Assembly: GCF_003259365.1 (NCBI RefSeq)
Contig: NZ_QLLY01000003.1
Coordinates: 248,001 to 312,000, forward strand
Origin: Streptomyces sp. PsTaAH-137
GTDB taxonomy: Bacteria > Actinomycetota > Actinomycetes > Streptomycetales > Streptomycetaceae
Reading direction: 5' to 3'
Length of the DNA: 64,000 nt
Shown here: in pieces, positions 8,773 to 17,811 of the stretch
Numbering within the stretch: the stretch's first letter is position 1
How the letters are laid out: the number at the start of each line of letters is the position of its first letter
Program-made: the position numbers and the translations under genes
Notes under the pieces: generated by a model
The model's database searches: none
What the model was told of the DNA's origin: nothing
Seen by the model: the letters and a program-made list of their open reading frames with translations, nothing else

Positions 8773-9848
8773 CGGGCGGTCTGCGTGTGGACGTAGTCCA
8801 CGAGGCGGGTCAGCGCCTCCGGGTCGGTGGTCGGCAGGACGCCGTGGCCGAGGTTGAACACGTGGCCCTCCAGGCCCGCCGCGGCGTCCAGGACCTCGCG
8901 CGCCTTCTCCTCGACCGCCTCGGGGGTGGAGAAGAGGATCGCCGGGTCGAAGTTGCCCTGAAGCGCCTTGCCGGGGCCGACGCGGCGCGCGGCCTCGTCG
9001 AGCGGGACGCGCCAGTCGACGCCGACGACGTCCGCGCCGGCCTCGCCCATCAGGCCGAGCAGCTCACCGGTGCCGACGCCGAAGTGGATGCGCGGCACGC
9101 CGTACTGCGCCACCGCCTCGAACACCTTCGCGGAGGCGGGCATGACGCTGCGGCGGTAGTCGGCGGGCGACAGCGCGCCGACCCACGAGTCGAAGAGCTG
9201 GACGGCGCTGGCGCCGGCCTCGATCTGCACCTTCAGGAACGCGGAGGTGATCTCGGCGAGCCGGTCGAGCAGGTCGGCCCACAGCTCCGGCTCGCCGTAC
9301 ATGAGGGCCTTGGTGATCTCGTGGTTGCGGGACGGGCCGCCCTCCACGAGGTAGCTGGCGAGGGTGAACGGCGCGCCCGCGAAGCCGATGAGCGGCGTGC
9401 CGCCGAGCTCGGCGGTGAGCAGGCCGATGGCCTCGGTGACGTAGGCGACGTCGTCCGGGGTCAGGTCGCGCAGCTGCGCCAGGTCGGCGCGGCTGCGGAT
9501 GGGGTTGGCGATGACCGGGCCGACACCGGGCTTGATGTCGAGGTCGATGCCGATGGCCTTGAGCGGGACGACGATGTCGCTGTAGTAGATCGCCGCGTCG
9601 ACCTTGTGCCGGCGCACCGGCTGCATCGTGATCTCGGCGACCAGCTCGGGCCGCGTGCACGACTCCAGCATCGGGATGCCTTCACGGACCTTGAGGTACT
9701 CGGGCAGCGAACGGCCCGCCTGGCGCATGAACCACACCGGGGTGTGCGGCACGGGCTCACGCCTGCATGCCTTCAGAAAAGCTGAATCCTTGACTGCGTC
9801 GGTGGTCGCTGACGGCTGCTGGCCCGTGGCCTCGGTGTTGGCACTCAC
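8769..9848 (-). CDS. hemE: uroporphyrinogen decarboxylase HemE
   Basis: This 359-residue enzyme decarboxylates the four acetate side chains of uroporphyrinogen III to give coproporphyrinogen III, the substrate for HemY in this organism's heme route. The family signature [15 protein letters not shown] is near residues 33-47. [17 protein letters not shown] and FNLGHGVLP near the end are also conserved. The GTG at 9848 is chosen because it begins the normal family N-terminus; a longer upstream frame is not homologous. The stop codon overlaps the CTAG at the right end of the MITE-like element. It is divergent from the DUF3000 gene. Confidence 0.93.
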   Translation of the reverse strand: MSANTEATGQQPSATTDAVKDSAFLKACRREPVPHTPVWFMRQAGRSLPEYLKVREGIPMLESCTRPELVAEITMQPVRRHKVDAAIYYSDIVVPLKAIGIDLDIKPGVGPVIANPIRSRADLAQLRDLTPDDVAYVTEAIGLLTAELGGTPLIGFAGAPFTLASYLVEGGPSRNHEITKALMYGEPELWADLLDRLAEITSAFLKVQIEAGASAVQLFDSWVGALSPADYRRSVMPASAKVFEAVAQYGVPRIHFGVGTGELLGLMGEAGADVVGVDWRVPLDEAARRVGPGKALQGNFDPAILFSTPEAVEEKAREVLDAAAGLEGHVFNLGHGVLPTTDPEALTRLVDYVHTQTAR

Positions 9849-10035
9849 ACGGATGAGTTTCGCACGCTCGCGCGTCACTCCGGGAACGGCGTCGGCGCCG
9901 GGTGTCCTTACCCGCGCGGGGCGTCCGTTCCCCTTAACCTTCCCCGCATGGCCGCGGCCTGCGAACACCGCAGACGGCGCAGACGATGCCGACAGGATGA
10001 GTGAATCAGTGAGGGACGGGCAGAACGCTCGGGAC

Positions 10036-10692
10036 ATGAACGCTGCACAGAAGAAGGACGACACGGCGCCCGCTGCCCCTCCTGCCTTCCGCACGGCGGT
10101 CGACGCCCTGCGCGTCGCACGGCTGCGCCCGGAGATCGAGATCGACCCCACGCGCCCGCCCCAGCGCCTGGCTCCCTTCGCGTACGCGCTGGAGGCCGCC
10201 GTCATCGAGCCGGGTCCCGACTCGGACGACGCGGAGGCGCTGGCCGACGGCCGTCTGGTGCTGCTGCACGATCCCGGAGGGCACGAGGCGTGGCACGGCA
10301 CGTTCCGCCTGGTGACCCTGGTCCGCGCGGAGCTGGAGCCGGAGATGGCGGCCGATCCGCTGCTGCCGGACGTGTGCTGGTCGTGGCTGACCGGCGCGCT
10401 CCGGGCGAGGGGTCTCTCGTACGGGGAGCCGTCGGGCACGGTCACCCGGGCCAGCTCGCACTATTTCGGCGGGATCGGCGACCGGCCCGCCGCCTCGCAG
10501 ATCGAGATCCGTGCGTCCTGGACGCCGCGCGAGGGCCGCGGCGGGGTGCCGGACACGGCGGCGCATCTGGCCGCGTGGTGCGAGCTGCTGTGCCAGCTCG
10601 CCGGGCTGCCGCCCGCGCCGGCCGCTCCGCAGGGCGGGGAGGGCGGCGCGGTCGTGACGCTGCCGCAGCGCAGGGGCCCCCAGGCCAACTGA
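10036..10692 (+). CDS. DUF3000 family protein
   Basis: This 218-residue protein belongs to DUF3000, found across Streptomyces and relatives, usually next to hemE as here. Conserved stretches include [39 protein letters not shown] and ASSHYFGG. There is no known activity. Two ATG starts, 9997 and 10036, are in frame. I use 10036 because conservation begins shortly after it; 9997 would add 13 residues. Divergent transcription from hemE suggests a shared promoter region of under 200 bp. Confidence 0.8.
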   Translation: MNAAQKKDDTAPAAPPAFRTAVDALRVARLRPEIEIDPTRPPQRLAPFAYALEAAVIEPGPDSDDAEALADGRLVLLHDPGGHEAWHGTFRLVTLVRAELEPEMAADPLLPDVCWSWLTGALRARGLSYGEPSGTVTRASSHYFGGIGDRPAASQIEIRASWTPREGRGGVPDTAAHLAAWCELLCQLAGLPPAPAAPQGGEGGAVVTLPQRRGPQAN

Positions 10693-10697
10693 TTCCG

Positions 10698-10734
10698 AGG
10701 GGCGGTTTTCGGCCGCATAGGCCGTACCGCCCCT
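10698..10734. terminator. terminator after the DUF3000 gene
   Basis: An inverted repeat with AGGGGCGG/CCGCCCCT outer arms and GGCC...GGCC inner pairing begins 6 bp after the DUF3000 stop codon. Confidence 0.65.
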
Positions 10735-10943
10735 CTCGCATGTCCGCTGTCCGGGCGAATCGATTCGGTTCGATCTTCGGATGATCGAGCGCTTGTCCGA
10801 ATTGGGTGAATTGTTACTCACCAAATCGTGATCTTTCCCTAAAGGCGGGCGGGTTTGCTGCCGAAGACCTCAGTGACCTTGAAAGCACGGTTCGTCCCGG
10901 CTTCTTCCCCCAGCCGGCTCCGTCCCGCACCCCAGGAGGCCTG

Positions 10944-11609
10944 GTGTCCGTTCTTCTCGAGCAGCCCTCAAGCCTGGTCGCCTACCGCCCGAACAAGCCG
11001 ACCGCGATGGTCGTCGTGGCCGATCCGCGCGTACGCTCCACCGTCACCCGCCATCTGTGGGCGCTCGGAGTACGCGATGTGATCGAGGCCTCGTCCGTCG
11101 CTGAGGCTCGTCCCCGCATCGGCAACCCCCGTGACATCTGCGTCGCCGACGTCCACCTCCCCGACGGATCCGGACTGACGCTTCTCTCCGAAACCCGAGC
11201 CGCGGGCTGGCCCAACGGCCTCGCCCTCTCCGCCGCCGACGACATCGGCGCCGTACGCAATGCCCTGGCGGGCGGCGTGAAGGGCTATGTCGTCACCGGT
11301 ACCCGTACCAACGTCGGCCTTCCGAACCGTCCCGGCGCCGCTCCGATCGGCTCCGCGGCCGCCCGGATGGGGCACCGCCGTCCCCCGGGTGCCCCGAGCC
11401 ACCCGGGTGGCTACCGCGAGCTCTCCGGCCGTGAGGTCGAGGTGCTCCGGCTCGTCGCCGAGGGTCAGTCGAACAAGGCCATCGGAGTCTCGATGGGCCT
11501 GTCCGCCCTGACCGTCAAGAGCCACCTCGCCCGGATCGCCCGCAAGCTCGGCACGGGTGACCGTGCCGGGATGGTGGCGGTCGCCCTCCGCACCGGAATC
11601 ATTCACTGA
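10944..11609 (+). CDS. LuxR/NarL-type orphan response regulator with degenerate receiver
   Basis: This 221-residue protein has a receiver-like domain (about residues 15-120) and a C-terminal LuxR helix-turn-helix (ELSGREVEVLRLVAEGQSNKAIG...). The phospho-acceptor Asp may be present (CVADVHLPDGSG). The acidic pair is reduced to one Asp (MVVVADPRV), and the usual conserved Lys near the end of the receiver appears replaced (GYVVTGTRT). It may therefore be regulated without normal phosphorylation. No histidine kinase is adjacent. GTG 10944 is chosen for the AGGAGG at 10934-10939; an ATG at 10806 would add a non-homologous leader. Confidence 0.8.
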   Translation: MSVLLEQPSSLVAYRPNKPTAMVVVADPRVRSTVTRHLWALGVRDVIEASSVAEARPRIGNPRDICVADVHLPDGSGLTLLSETRAAGWPNGLALSAADDIGAVRNALAGGVKGYVVTGTRTNVGLPNRPGAAPIGSAAARMGHRRPPGAPSHPGGYRELSGREVEVLRLVAEGQSNKAIGVSMGLSALTVKSHLARIARKLGTGDRAGMVAVALRTGIIH

Positions 11610-11657
11610 CCCTCCCCTCTCCCCCGCTGGCCGGATCTTTCCGGTTTACGCACCTTG

Positions 11658-11693
11658 GGCGCCCGTCGACGGAACGTTCCGTCGACGGGCGCC
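11658..11693. terminator. 36-bp perfect palindrome, probable terminator
   Basis: The two 18-base halves are exactly complementary with no spacer (left half GGCGCCCGTCGACGGAAC). The palindrome lies 49 bp after the response-regulator stop and just before the promoter of the next gene. Confidence 0.6.
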
Positions 11694-11706
11694 GTCCGTT
11701 CACAGA

Positions 11707-11712
11707 TACCCT
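11707..11712 (+). promoter_or_regulatory. -10 element for a leaderless mRNA
   Basis: TACCCT (TANNNT) ends six bases before the GTG start at 11719. No Shine-Dalgarno sequence is present, so transcription probably starts at the start codon. Confidence 0.45.
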
Positions 11713-11718
11713 TGACAG

Positions 11719-13023
11719 GTGACCGACGCCCAAGAAACCGCAGCAGACAGCTCACTGCGCACCACCGGAGCCCCGCGGCGGCAGCCGCAGACGCCCCCGG
11801 CTCCGGACACCGACGTCACTGCTGACGGGGCACCGGTCCCCCTGCTCGAACCCCGTGAGGGCATTCCTCCGGTGATCGCCGACGCGTCCGCGCTGGCCGA
11901 TGTCGTCGCGGCCTTCGCCGCGGGCACCGGCCCGGTGGCCGTCGACGCCGAGCGCGCGTCCGGGTACCGCTACGGGCAGCGTGCATATCTGGTGCAGCTG
12001 CGCCGCGAGGGTGCGGGCACCGCGCTCATCGACCCCGTGGGCTGCCCCGACCTCTCCGCCCTCGGCGACGCGCTGGCCGACGCCGAGTGGGATCTGCACG
12101 CCGCCACCCAGGATCTGCCGTGCCTGCGCGAAATAGGCATGCGCCCCTCGCGGCTCTTCGACACCGAGCTGGCCGGACGGCTCGCCGGGTTCCCGCGCGT
12201 GGGCCTGGGCGCCATGGTCGAGAACGTGCTCGGCTACACGCTGGAGAAGGGGCACTCCGCGGTCGACTGGTCGACCCGGCCGCTGCCCGAGCCCTGGCTG
12301 CGCTACGCCGCGCTGGACGTGGAGCTCCTCGTCGATCTGCGGGACGCCCTGGAGAAGGAGCTCGACCGGCAGGGCAAGCTCGAATGGGCCCACGAGGAGT
12401 TCGACGCGATCGCGTCGGCGCCGCCCGCGCCGCCGCGCAAGGACCCGTGGCGGCGGACCTCCGGCATGCACAAGGTGCGGCGCCGTCGTCAGATGGCCGT
12501 CGTACGGGAGCTGTGGACCGCGCGGGACAAGGTCGCCCAGCGGCGCGACGTCTCGCCGGGCAAGGTGCTGGGTGACGGGGCGATCGTCGAGGCCGCGCTC
12601 GCGCTGCCGGTGAATGTGCAGGCCATGTCGGGGCTGCCCGGGTTCGGGCACCGGATGGGCCGGCGTCAGCTGGAGCAGTGGCAGGCCGCCGTCGACCGGG
12701 CCAGGGAGCTGCCCGAGTCGGAGCTCCCCCAGCCCGGGCAGCCGGTCGCCGGGCCGCCTCCGCCGCGCGCCTGGGCCGACAAGGACCCGGCCGCCGCGGC
12801 TCGGCTGTCCGCGGCGCGGGCCGGGGTGACGGCGCTCGCCGAGACGCTGAACATGCCGCAGGAGAACCTGATCACGCCGGACACCGTGCGGCGGGTCTGC
12901 TGGGAGCCGCCGTCCTCGGTGGACGCCGACTCCGTCTCGGCGGCCCTGGCCGCCCACGGGGCGCGGCGCTGGCAGATCGAGCAGGTCACGCCGGTTCTGG
13001 TGACGGCGTTGTCGGCCGGCTGA
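11719..13023 (+). CDS. RNase D-like 3'-5' exonuclease with HRDC domain
   Basis: This 434-residue protein has a DEDD-type exonuclease domain at about residues 55-220: VAVDAERASGYRY (first acidic pair), DLHAATQDLPCLREIG, and YAALDVELLVDLRDAL (third motif with Tyr). Next comes an HRDC nucleic-acid-binding domain at about 240-330 (RRRQMAVVRELWTARDKVAQRRD). The C-terminal 90 residues are an actinobacterial extension. The family trims RNA 3' ends. The first 50 residues are Pro/Thr-rich and disordered. GTG at 11719 appears to be translated from a leaderless message. Confidence 0.85.
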   Translation: MTDAQETAADSSLRTTGAPRRQPQTPPAPDTDVTADGAPVPLLEPREGIPPVIADASALADVVAAFAAGTGPVAVDAERASGYRYGQRAYLVQLRREGAGTALIDPVGCPDLSALGDALADAEWDLHAATQDLPCLREIGMRPSRLFDTELAGRLAGFPRVGLGAMVENVLGYTLEKGHSAVDWSTRPLPEPWLRYAALDVELLVDLRDALEKELDRQGKLEWAHEEFDAIASAPPAPPRKDPWRRTSGMHKVRRRRQMAVVRELWTARDKVAQRRDVSPGKVLGDGAIVEAALALPVNVQAMSGLPGFGHRMGRRQLEQWQAAVDRARELPESELPQPGQPVAGPPPPRAWADKDPAAAARLSAARAGVTALAETLNMPQENLITPDTVRRVCWEPPSSVDADSVSAALAAHGARRWQIEQVTPVLVTALSAG

Positions 13024-13041
13024 CGGCCGGTGGCCGCTTCT

Positions 13042-13106
13042 CGCGCAGTTCCCCGCGCCCCTGAAGGGCGAGCTTCGCTCGCTTCAGGGGCGCGGGGAAC
13101 TGCGCG
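13042..13106. repeat. 25-bp-arm interspersed inverted repeat (Streptomyces-type)
   Basis: Left arm 13042-13066 and right arm 13082-13106 are perfectly complementary (CGCGCAGTTCCCCGCGCC...). An inner 5-bp stem (13069-13073/13077-13081) has a TTC loop. It follows the exonuclease stop and may serve as its terminator. The right-arm sequence extends to 13115 and is shared with a copy inside hemY. Confidence 0.75.
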
Positions 13107-13214
13107 ACCGGCCACGACGAAAGCCGCGGCCGACGGACCGCCCCCGAATGTGACGTTCGCCGCTCCGGCCGAGGGGGCTGGGCAGCATGGTTACCCGCAA
13201 GTAGCATGAAGGGG

Positions 13215-13228
13215 TGAGCGCGCGCTCA
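13215..13228. promoter_or_regulatory. TGAGCGC-GCGCTCA operator-like palindrome before fadAB
   Basis: A perfect 14-bp palindrome lies eight bases after a TAGCAT -10-like hexamer (13202-13207), that is, at the expected transcription start of the thiolase operon. The position suits a TetR-type fatty-acid repressor; no such regulator is in the window. Confidence 0.45.
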
Positions 13229-13275
13229 GTCGCGCGCCGCGGCAGTGCCGTCCCGCATCTTGGAGGAGAGCCATC

Positions 13276-14493
13276 GTGCCTCGTACCGTCAGGGACGTCG
13301 TCTTCGTCGACGGCGTCCGCACCCCGTTCGGCAAGGCGGGCCCGAAGGGCATCTACCACGAGACCCGCGCCGACGACCTCGTCGTGAAGTCCATCCGGGA
13401 GCTGCTGCGCCGCAACCCGAACCTGGACCCGGCCAAGATCGACGAGGTCGCCATCGCCGCGACCACGCAGATCGGCGACCAGGGCCTGACCCTGGGCCGC
13501 ACGGCCGGCATCCTCGCCGGACTGCCGCAGTCGGTCCCGGGCTACTCCATCGACCGTATGTGCGCCGGTGCGCTCACTGCGGTCACCACGACGGCCGGCT
13601 CCATCGCGTTCGGCGCGTACGACGCCGTCATCGCCGGTGGCGTCGAGCACATGGGCCGCCACCCCATGGGCGAGGGCGTCGACCCGAACCCGCGCTTCGT
13701 CAGCGAGAAGCTCGTCGACGAGTCGGCCCTGTTCATGGGCATGACCGCGGAGAACCTGCACGACCGCTACCCGCACATCACCAAGCAGCGCGCCGACGAG
13801 TACGCCGTGCGCTCGCAGGAGAAGGCGGCGAAGGCGTACGCGAACGGCAAGATCCAGCAGGACCTGGTGCCGATCTCGGTGCGCAACACCAACGCCGAGG
13901 TGGGCGAGACCGGTTGGGGTCTCGTGACGTCCGACGAGCCGATGCGCCCGGGCACCACCCTGGAGAACCTCGCCGGTCTGAAGACGCCGTTCCGTACGCA
14001 CGGCCGCGTCACCGCCGGCAACGCCGCGGGCCTGAACGACGGCGCCACCGCGTCGCTGCTCGCCTCCGAGGACTTCGCCCGGGAGAACAATCTCCCGGTC
14101 AAGATGCGCCTCGTCAGCTACGCCTTCGTCGGCGTGGAGCCGGAGGTCATGGGCTACGGCCCGATCCCGGCGACGGAGAAGGCCCTCGCCAAGGCGGGCC
14201 TGACCATCGACGACATCGGCCTGTTCGAGATCAACGAGGCGTTCGCCGTCCAGGTGCTCGCCCTGCTCGACCACTACGGCATCGCCGACGACGACCCGCG
14301 CGTGAACCAGTACGGCGGCGCCATCGCCTTCGGCCACCCGCTGGCCTCGTCCGGCGTGCGTCTGATGACCCAGCTGGCCCGGCAGTTCGAGGAGCAGCCC
14401 GAGGTCCGCTACGGCATCACGACCATGTGCGTCGGCTTCGGCATGGGCGCGACGGTCATCTGGGAGAACCCGAACTTCGAGGGGGACAAGTGA
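13276..14493 (+). CDS. fadA: acetyl-CoA C-acyltransferase (3-ketoacyl-CoA thiolase), FadA-type
   Basis: This 405-residue thiolase cleaves 3-ketoacyl-CoA in beta-oxidation. The nucleophilic Cys is in SIDRMCAGAL (Cys 96). The other active-site residues lie in NEAFAVQ, GHPLASSG (His) and TTMCVGFGMG (Cys 385). GTG at 13276 has GGAGGAG at 13262-13268. It overlaps the downstream fadB gene by four bases (GTGA), giving a translationally coupled thiolase/multifunctional-enzyme pair, the bacterial trifunctional complex layout. Confidence 0.93.
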   Translation: MPRTVRDVVFVDGVRTPFGKAGPKGIYHETRADDLVVKSIRELLRRNPNLDPAKIDEVAIAATTQIGDQGLTLGRTAGILAGLPQSVPGYSIDRMCAGALTAVTTTAGSIAFGAYDAVIAGGVEHMGRHPMGEGVDPNPRFVSEKLVDESALFMGMTAENLHDRYPHITKQRADEYAVRSQEKAAKAYANGKIQQDLVPISVRNTNAEVGETGWGLVTSDEPMRPGTTLENLAGLKTPFRTHGRVTAGNAAGLNDGATASLLASEDFARENNLPVKMRLVSYAFVGVEPEVMGYGPIPATEKALAKAGLTIDDIGLFEINEAFAVQVLALLDHYGIADDDPRVNQYGGAIAFGHPLASSGVRLMTQLARQFEEQPEVRYGITTMCVGFGMGATVIWENPNFEGDK

Positions 14494-16622
14494 GCACCAC
14501 CACCGCAGAGCTCCTCAAGGGTGCCGCCGAGCTGTTCCCCGGTGAGGTCGTGACGTCCGCGCACGTACGTCACCTGGAACTGCCGTACGGCGCCGGTCGG
14601 TTCGCGCTGATCACGCTGGACAACGGCTTCGACCACACCAAGCCGACCACCTTCGGCCCGGGTTCGCTGGCGAACCTGAACGTCGCCATCGACCAGGTCG
14701 AGAAGGAGGCGGCCGACGGCGACATCGTCGGTGTCGGTATCACCGGCAAGCCGTTCATCTTCGCCGTCGGCGCCGACCTCAAGGGCGTCGAGCTGCTGAA
14801 GAACCACGACGACGCGCTCGCCATCGGCAAGGGCGGCCACGAGGTCTTCAAGCGCCTCTCGGGCCTGGCCGTGCCGACGTTCGCGTACTACAACGGTGCC
14901 GCGATGGGCGGTGGCGTCGAGGTCGGTCTGCACTGCTCGTACCGCACCGTCTCCAAGGCGCTCCCCGCGTTCTCGCTGCCCGAGGTCTTCCTCGGTCTCG
15001 TCCCCGGCTGGGGCGGCTGCGCGCTGCTGCCGAACCTGATCGGTGCCGACAAGGCCGTCTCGGTGATCATCGAGAACAGCCTGAACCAGAACAAGCAGCT
15101 CAACGGCAAGAAGGTGCACGAGCTCGGGATCGCCGACGCGATCTTCGAGGGCGCCGACTTCCTGGAGCAGTCGCTGATCTGGACCGCTCAGGTGCTGAAG
15201 GGCGACGTCAAGGTCGAGCGCCCGGACATCGACCGCGGTGAGGCCTGGGACCAGGCCGTCGCGCGCGGCAGGTTCATCGCCGACTCCAAGGTGCACGGCG
15301 CGGCCCCGGCCGCGTACCGCGCACTGGAGATCATCGCCGCCGCGAAGAGCGGGGACCTCCAGGCCGGGTTCGACGCCGAGGACAAGGCCCTCGCGGACCT
15401 CATCATGGGCGGCGAACTGCGCGCCGGCATCTACTCGTTCAACCTGGTGCAGAAGCGTGGCAAGCGGCCCGCCGGCGCCCCGGACAAGAGCCTGGCCCGC
15501 CCGGTCACCAAGGTCGGCGTCGTGGGCGCGGGCCTGATGGCCTCGCAGCTCGCCCTGCTCTTCCTGCGCCGCCTCGAGGTGCCGGTCGTGCTGACCGACA
15601 TCGACCAGGAGCGCGTCGACAAGGGTGTGGGCTACGTCCACGCCGAGATCGACAAGCTGCTCGGCAAGGGCCGCGTCAACCAGGACAAGGCGAACCGCCT
15701 CAAGGGCCTGGTCTCCGGTGTGCTGGACAAGGCCGAGGGCTTCTCCGACGCCGACTTCATCATCGAGGCCGTCTTCGAGGAGATCGGCGTCAAGCAGCAG
15801 GTGTTCGCCGAGGTCGAGGCCGTCGCCCCGGCGCACGCGATCCTGGCGACGAACACCTCGTCCCTCTCGGTCTCCGAGATGGCGTCGAAGCTCAAGCACC
15901 CCGAGCGGGTCGTCGGCTTCCACTTCTTCAACCCGGTCGCGATCCTCCCGCTCCTGGAGATCGTGCGCGGCGAGCAGACCGACGACGCGGCGCTCGCCAC
16001 GGCGTTCGGCGTCGCCAAGAAGCTGAAGAAGACCGCGGTGCTCGTGAAGGACGCCCCGGCGTTCGTCGTGAACCGCATCCTGACCCGCTTCATGGGCGAG
16101 ATCCAGAACGTCATCGACGAGGGCACGCCGGTCGAGGTCGCGGAGAAGGCGGTGGAGCCGCTCGGCCTGCCGATGTCCCCGCTGGTCCTCCTCGAACTGG
16201 TCGGCCCGGCCATCGGCCTGCACGTCTCGGAGACCCTGAACCGCGCCTTCCCGGAGCGCTTCACGGTGTCCCCGAACCTGGCGGCCGTCGTCAAGGCCGG
16301 CAAGCGCGGCTTCTACGTCTACGACTCCGGGAAGCCGGAGCTGGACCCCGAGGTCGCAGCCCTCCTCAAGCAGGGCGACGTCGTCCTCACCGAGGAGCAG
16401 GTCCGCGACCGCGTGCTCGACGCCGTCGCCCAGGAGATCGGGCTCATGCTCGACGAGGGCGTCGTCGCCGAGGCCCAGGACATCGACCTGTGCCTGATCA
16501 CGGGCGCCGGCTGGCCCTTCCACCTGGGCGGCATCACGCCGTACCTGGACCGCGAGGGCGTCTCCCAGCGCGTGAACGGCAAGCCGTTCCTGGAGGCCGG
16601 GATCGCCAGCGTCCCCGCGTAG
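14490..16622 (+). CDS. fadB: fatty-acid oxidation complex alpha subunit (enoyl-CoA hydratase/3-hydroxyacyl-CoA dehydrogenase)
   Basis: This 710-residue multifunctional enzyme has an N-terminal crotonase domain (about residues 20-300). It includes ITGKPFIFAVGADLKGV and YNGAAMGGGVEVGL, the oxyanion-hole Gly region, and SLPEVFLGLVPGWGG with the catalytic Glu. A central NAD-binding 3-hydroxyacyl-CoA dehydrogenase follows (VGVVGAGLMASQLALLFL at about 344; the ATNTSSLSV segment; FHFFNPV). The C-terminal HCDH domain covers about 525-700. Together with the thiolase it performs three steps of beta-oxidation. The GTG start overlaps the thiolase stop (GTGA). Confidence 0.93.
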   Translation: MSTTTAELLKGAAELFPGEVVTSAHVRHLELPYGAGRFALITLDNGFDHTKPTTFGPGSLANLNVAIDQVEKEAADGDIVGVGITGKPFIFAVGADLKGVELLKNHDDALAIGKGGHEVFKRLSGLAVPTFAYYNGAAMGGGVEVGLHCSYRTVSKALPAFSLPEVFLGLVPGWGGCALLPNLIGADKAVSVIIENSLNQNKQLNGKKVHELGIADAIFEGADFLEQSLIWTAQVLKGDVKVERPDIDRGEAWDQAVARGRFIADSKVHGAAPAAYRALEIIAAAKSGDLQAGFDAEDKALADLIMGGELRAGIYSFNLVQKRGKRPAGAPDKSLARPVTKVGVVGAGLMASQLALLFLRRLEVPVVLTDIDQERVDKGVGYVHAEIDKLLGKGRVNQDKANRLKGLVSGVLDKAEGFSDADFIIEAVFEEIGVKQQVFAEVEAVAPAHAILATNTSSLSVSEMASKLKHPERVVGFHFFNPVAILPLLEIVRGEQTDDAALATAFGVAKKLKKTAVLVKDAPAFVVNRILTRFMGEIQNVIDEGTPVEVAEKAVEPLGLPMSPLVLLELVGPAIGLHVSETLNRAFPERFTVSPNLAAVVKAGKRGFYVYDSGKPELDPEVAALLKQGDVVLTEEQVRDRVLDAVAQEIGLMLDEGVVAEAQDIDLCLITGAGWPFHLGGITPYLDREGVSQRVNGKPFLEAGIASVPA

Positions 16623-16640
16623 TCCCGCTCGATCTGACGG

Positions 16641-16673
16641 TGGCCGTTCCCGCATTCGGTGCGGGGGCGGCCA
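16641..16673. terminator. bidirectional terminator after fadB
   Basis: Arms TGGCCGTTCCCGCA (16641-16654) and TGCGGGGGCGGCCA (16660-16673) pair over 14 bases with two possible G-U pairs. They lie between fadB and the convergent propeller gene. Confidence 0.65.
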
Positions 16674-16718
16674 TCGCCGTTCTCGATTTGCTGCGCTCGC
16701 CCAGCGGGAGTGCCGCCG

Positions 16719-17759
16719 TCAGCCGGCGTACGCCTCCTGCCACGCCTCCAGCGCGAGCCCGGGTTCATCCTTGCGGCGGGTGAGGAGCAGGCGGGCCGGA
16801 GCGCCCGGTACATACGCGGCGGCGACCACCCGGCCGGCGCCGTCCTCGGTCAGGGCGAGACGGGCGTCCGGCGGCAGCGGGGCGCCCGACTCCGTCCACC
16901 AGGCCCCCGCACTCTCCACCTCGGTCGGGTACGCGGCGAACGCGACCCGCCCGCCCCGGGACCGCTGGGCCAGCAAGGTGCAGTCCACGTCGTCGAGGCG
17001 GCAGCGGACCGCGACCGGGGCGCCGTCGCCCGCGGCGTCCACCAGCCGCACCGGGTCCGCGCCGCCGCGCCAGGCGTACAGACCGCCGTCCTCGGTGACG
17101 TAGAAGAGGGTGGTGTGCTCGGCGGAGGTCGCGAGGGCGCACAGGGTGTCCGGGCGGACGGCCGCGGGCTGCGGCTTGTCATCGAGGACCGGGGCGGCAC
17201 CGGGCTCCTGCTGCCGCCAGCACAGGATGCCCTCCGCGCTCGCGGCGTACAGCGTGATCAGGCCCGACTCACCGGCGACGACGGCCGGCCGGCCGCGGAC
17301 ACCGCGGCCCTTGAGGTCGCGCCAGGGACCCCAGCCGCTCTTCTCCTCCTGGACGCGCAGGCTCATGCCGCCGCCCTTGTTGCGGACGAAGACATGGGCG
17401 CGGCCCTGCGCGTCGACGGCTACGGCGGGTGGGCCCATGCGGTCGCCCTTCTTGTTGGGGTGGCCGATCGCGGACCAGTCGAGCGCGGCGAGGTGCGGCT
17501 GGAAATGCGTGGAGTGGACCAGGCCGGACTCGCCGGGAACGGTAGGGCGCCAGGCGGCCAAATGGGTGTACCCGAGGGCGCTGCGCGCGAGGCCGAGGGT
17601 CTCCGGGTGCACGCGCTGGTCGCCGCCGACCGTGCGGGGCGGTGCCCAGGGGCCGCCGGGAGTGCGTTCCGTACGGCAGACGACCGCATCGCCGTCCGGC
17701 GCGTGGGCATAGGCGCGGAGTCCGCCCTCACGCCCGCATATCAGCCAGTCGCCGTTCAC
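16719..17759 (-). CDS. lectin-like beta-propeller protein (PLL/sialidase-like repeats), paralog 1
   Basis: This 346-residue protein has no signal peptide or membrane segment. It is built from repeated blades of about 45-50 residues of the type AVDAQGRAHVFVRNKGG...W and VAGESGLITLYAASAEGILCWRQ. This pattern is typical of PLL-like (tachylectin/fucose-binding-like) propellers that bind sugars or form scaffolds. The C-terminal part (DVDCTLLAQRSRGGRVAF...AWWTESG) matches that of the 28762 gene (GYDCTVLAHRGVTGTVQL...LWWSDTG). The GTG at 17759 is preceded by TAAGGT and seven bases, so it is probably leaderless. Sugar binding is inferred from fold type, not shown. Confidence 0.65.
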   Translation of the reverse strand: MNGDWLICGREGGLRAYAHAPDGDAVVCRTERTPGGPWAPPRTVGGDQRVHPETLGLARSALGYTHLAAWRPTVPGESGLVHSTHFQPHLAALDWSAIGHPNKKGDRMGPPAVAVDAQGRAHVFVRNKGGGMSLRVQEEKSGWGPWRDLKGRGVRGRPAVVAGESGLITLYAASAEGILCWRQQEPGAAPVLDDKPQPAAVRPDTLCALATSAEHTTLFYVTEDGGLYAWRGGADPVRLVDAAGDGAPVAVRCRLDDVDCTLLAQRSRGGRVAFAAYPTEVESAGAWWTESGAPLPPDARLALTEDGAGRVVAAAYVPGAPARLLLTRRKDEPGLALEAWQEAYAG

Positions 17760-17811
17760 GTGTTCTACCTTAGGCGGGGGTGCGCGCGTGGCTCGTGCGA
17801 CCCTGGGCTGC

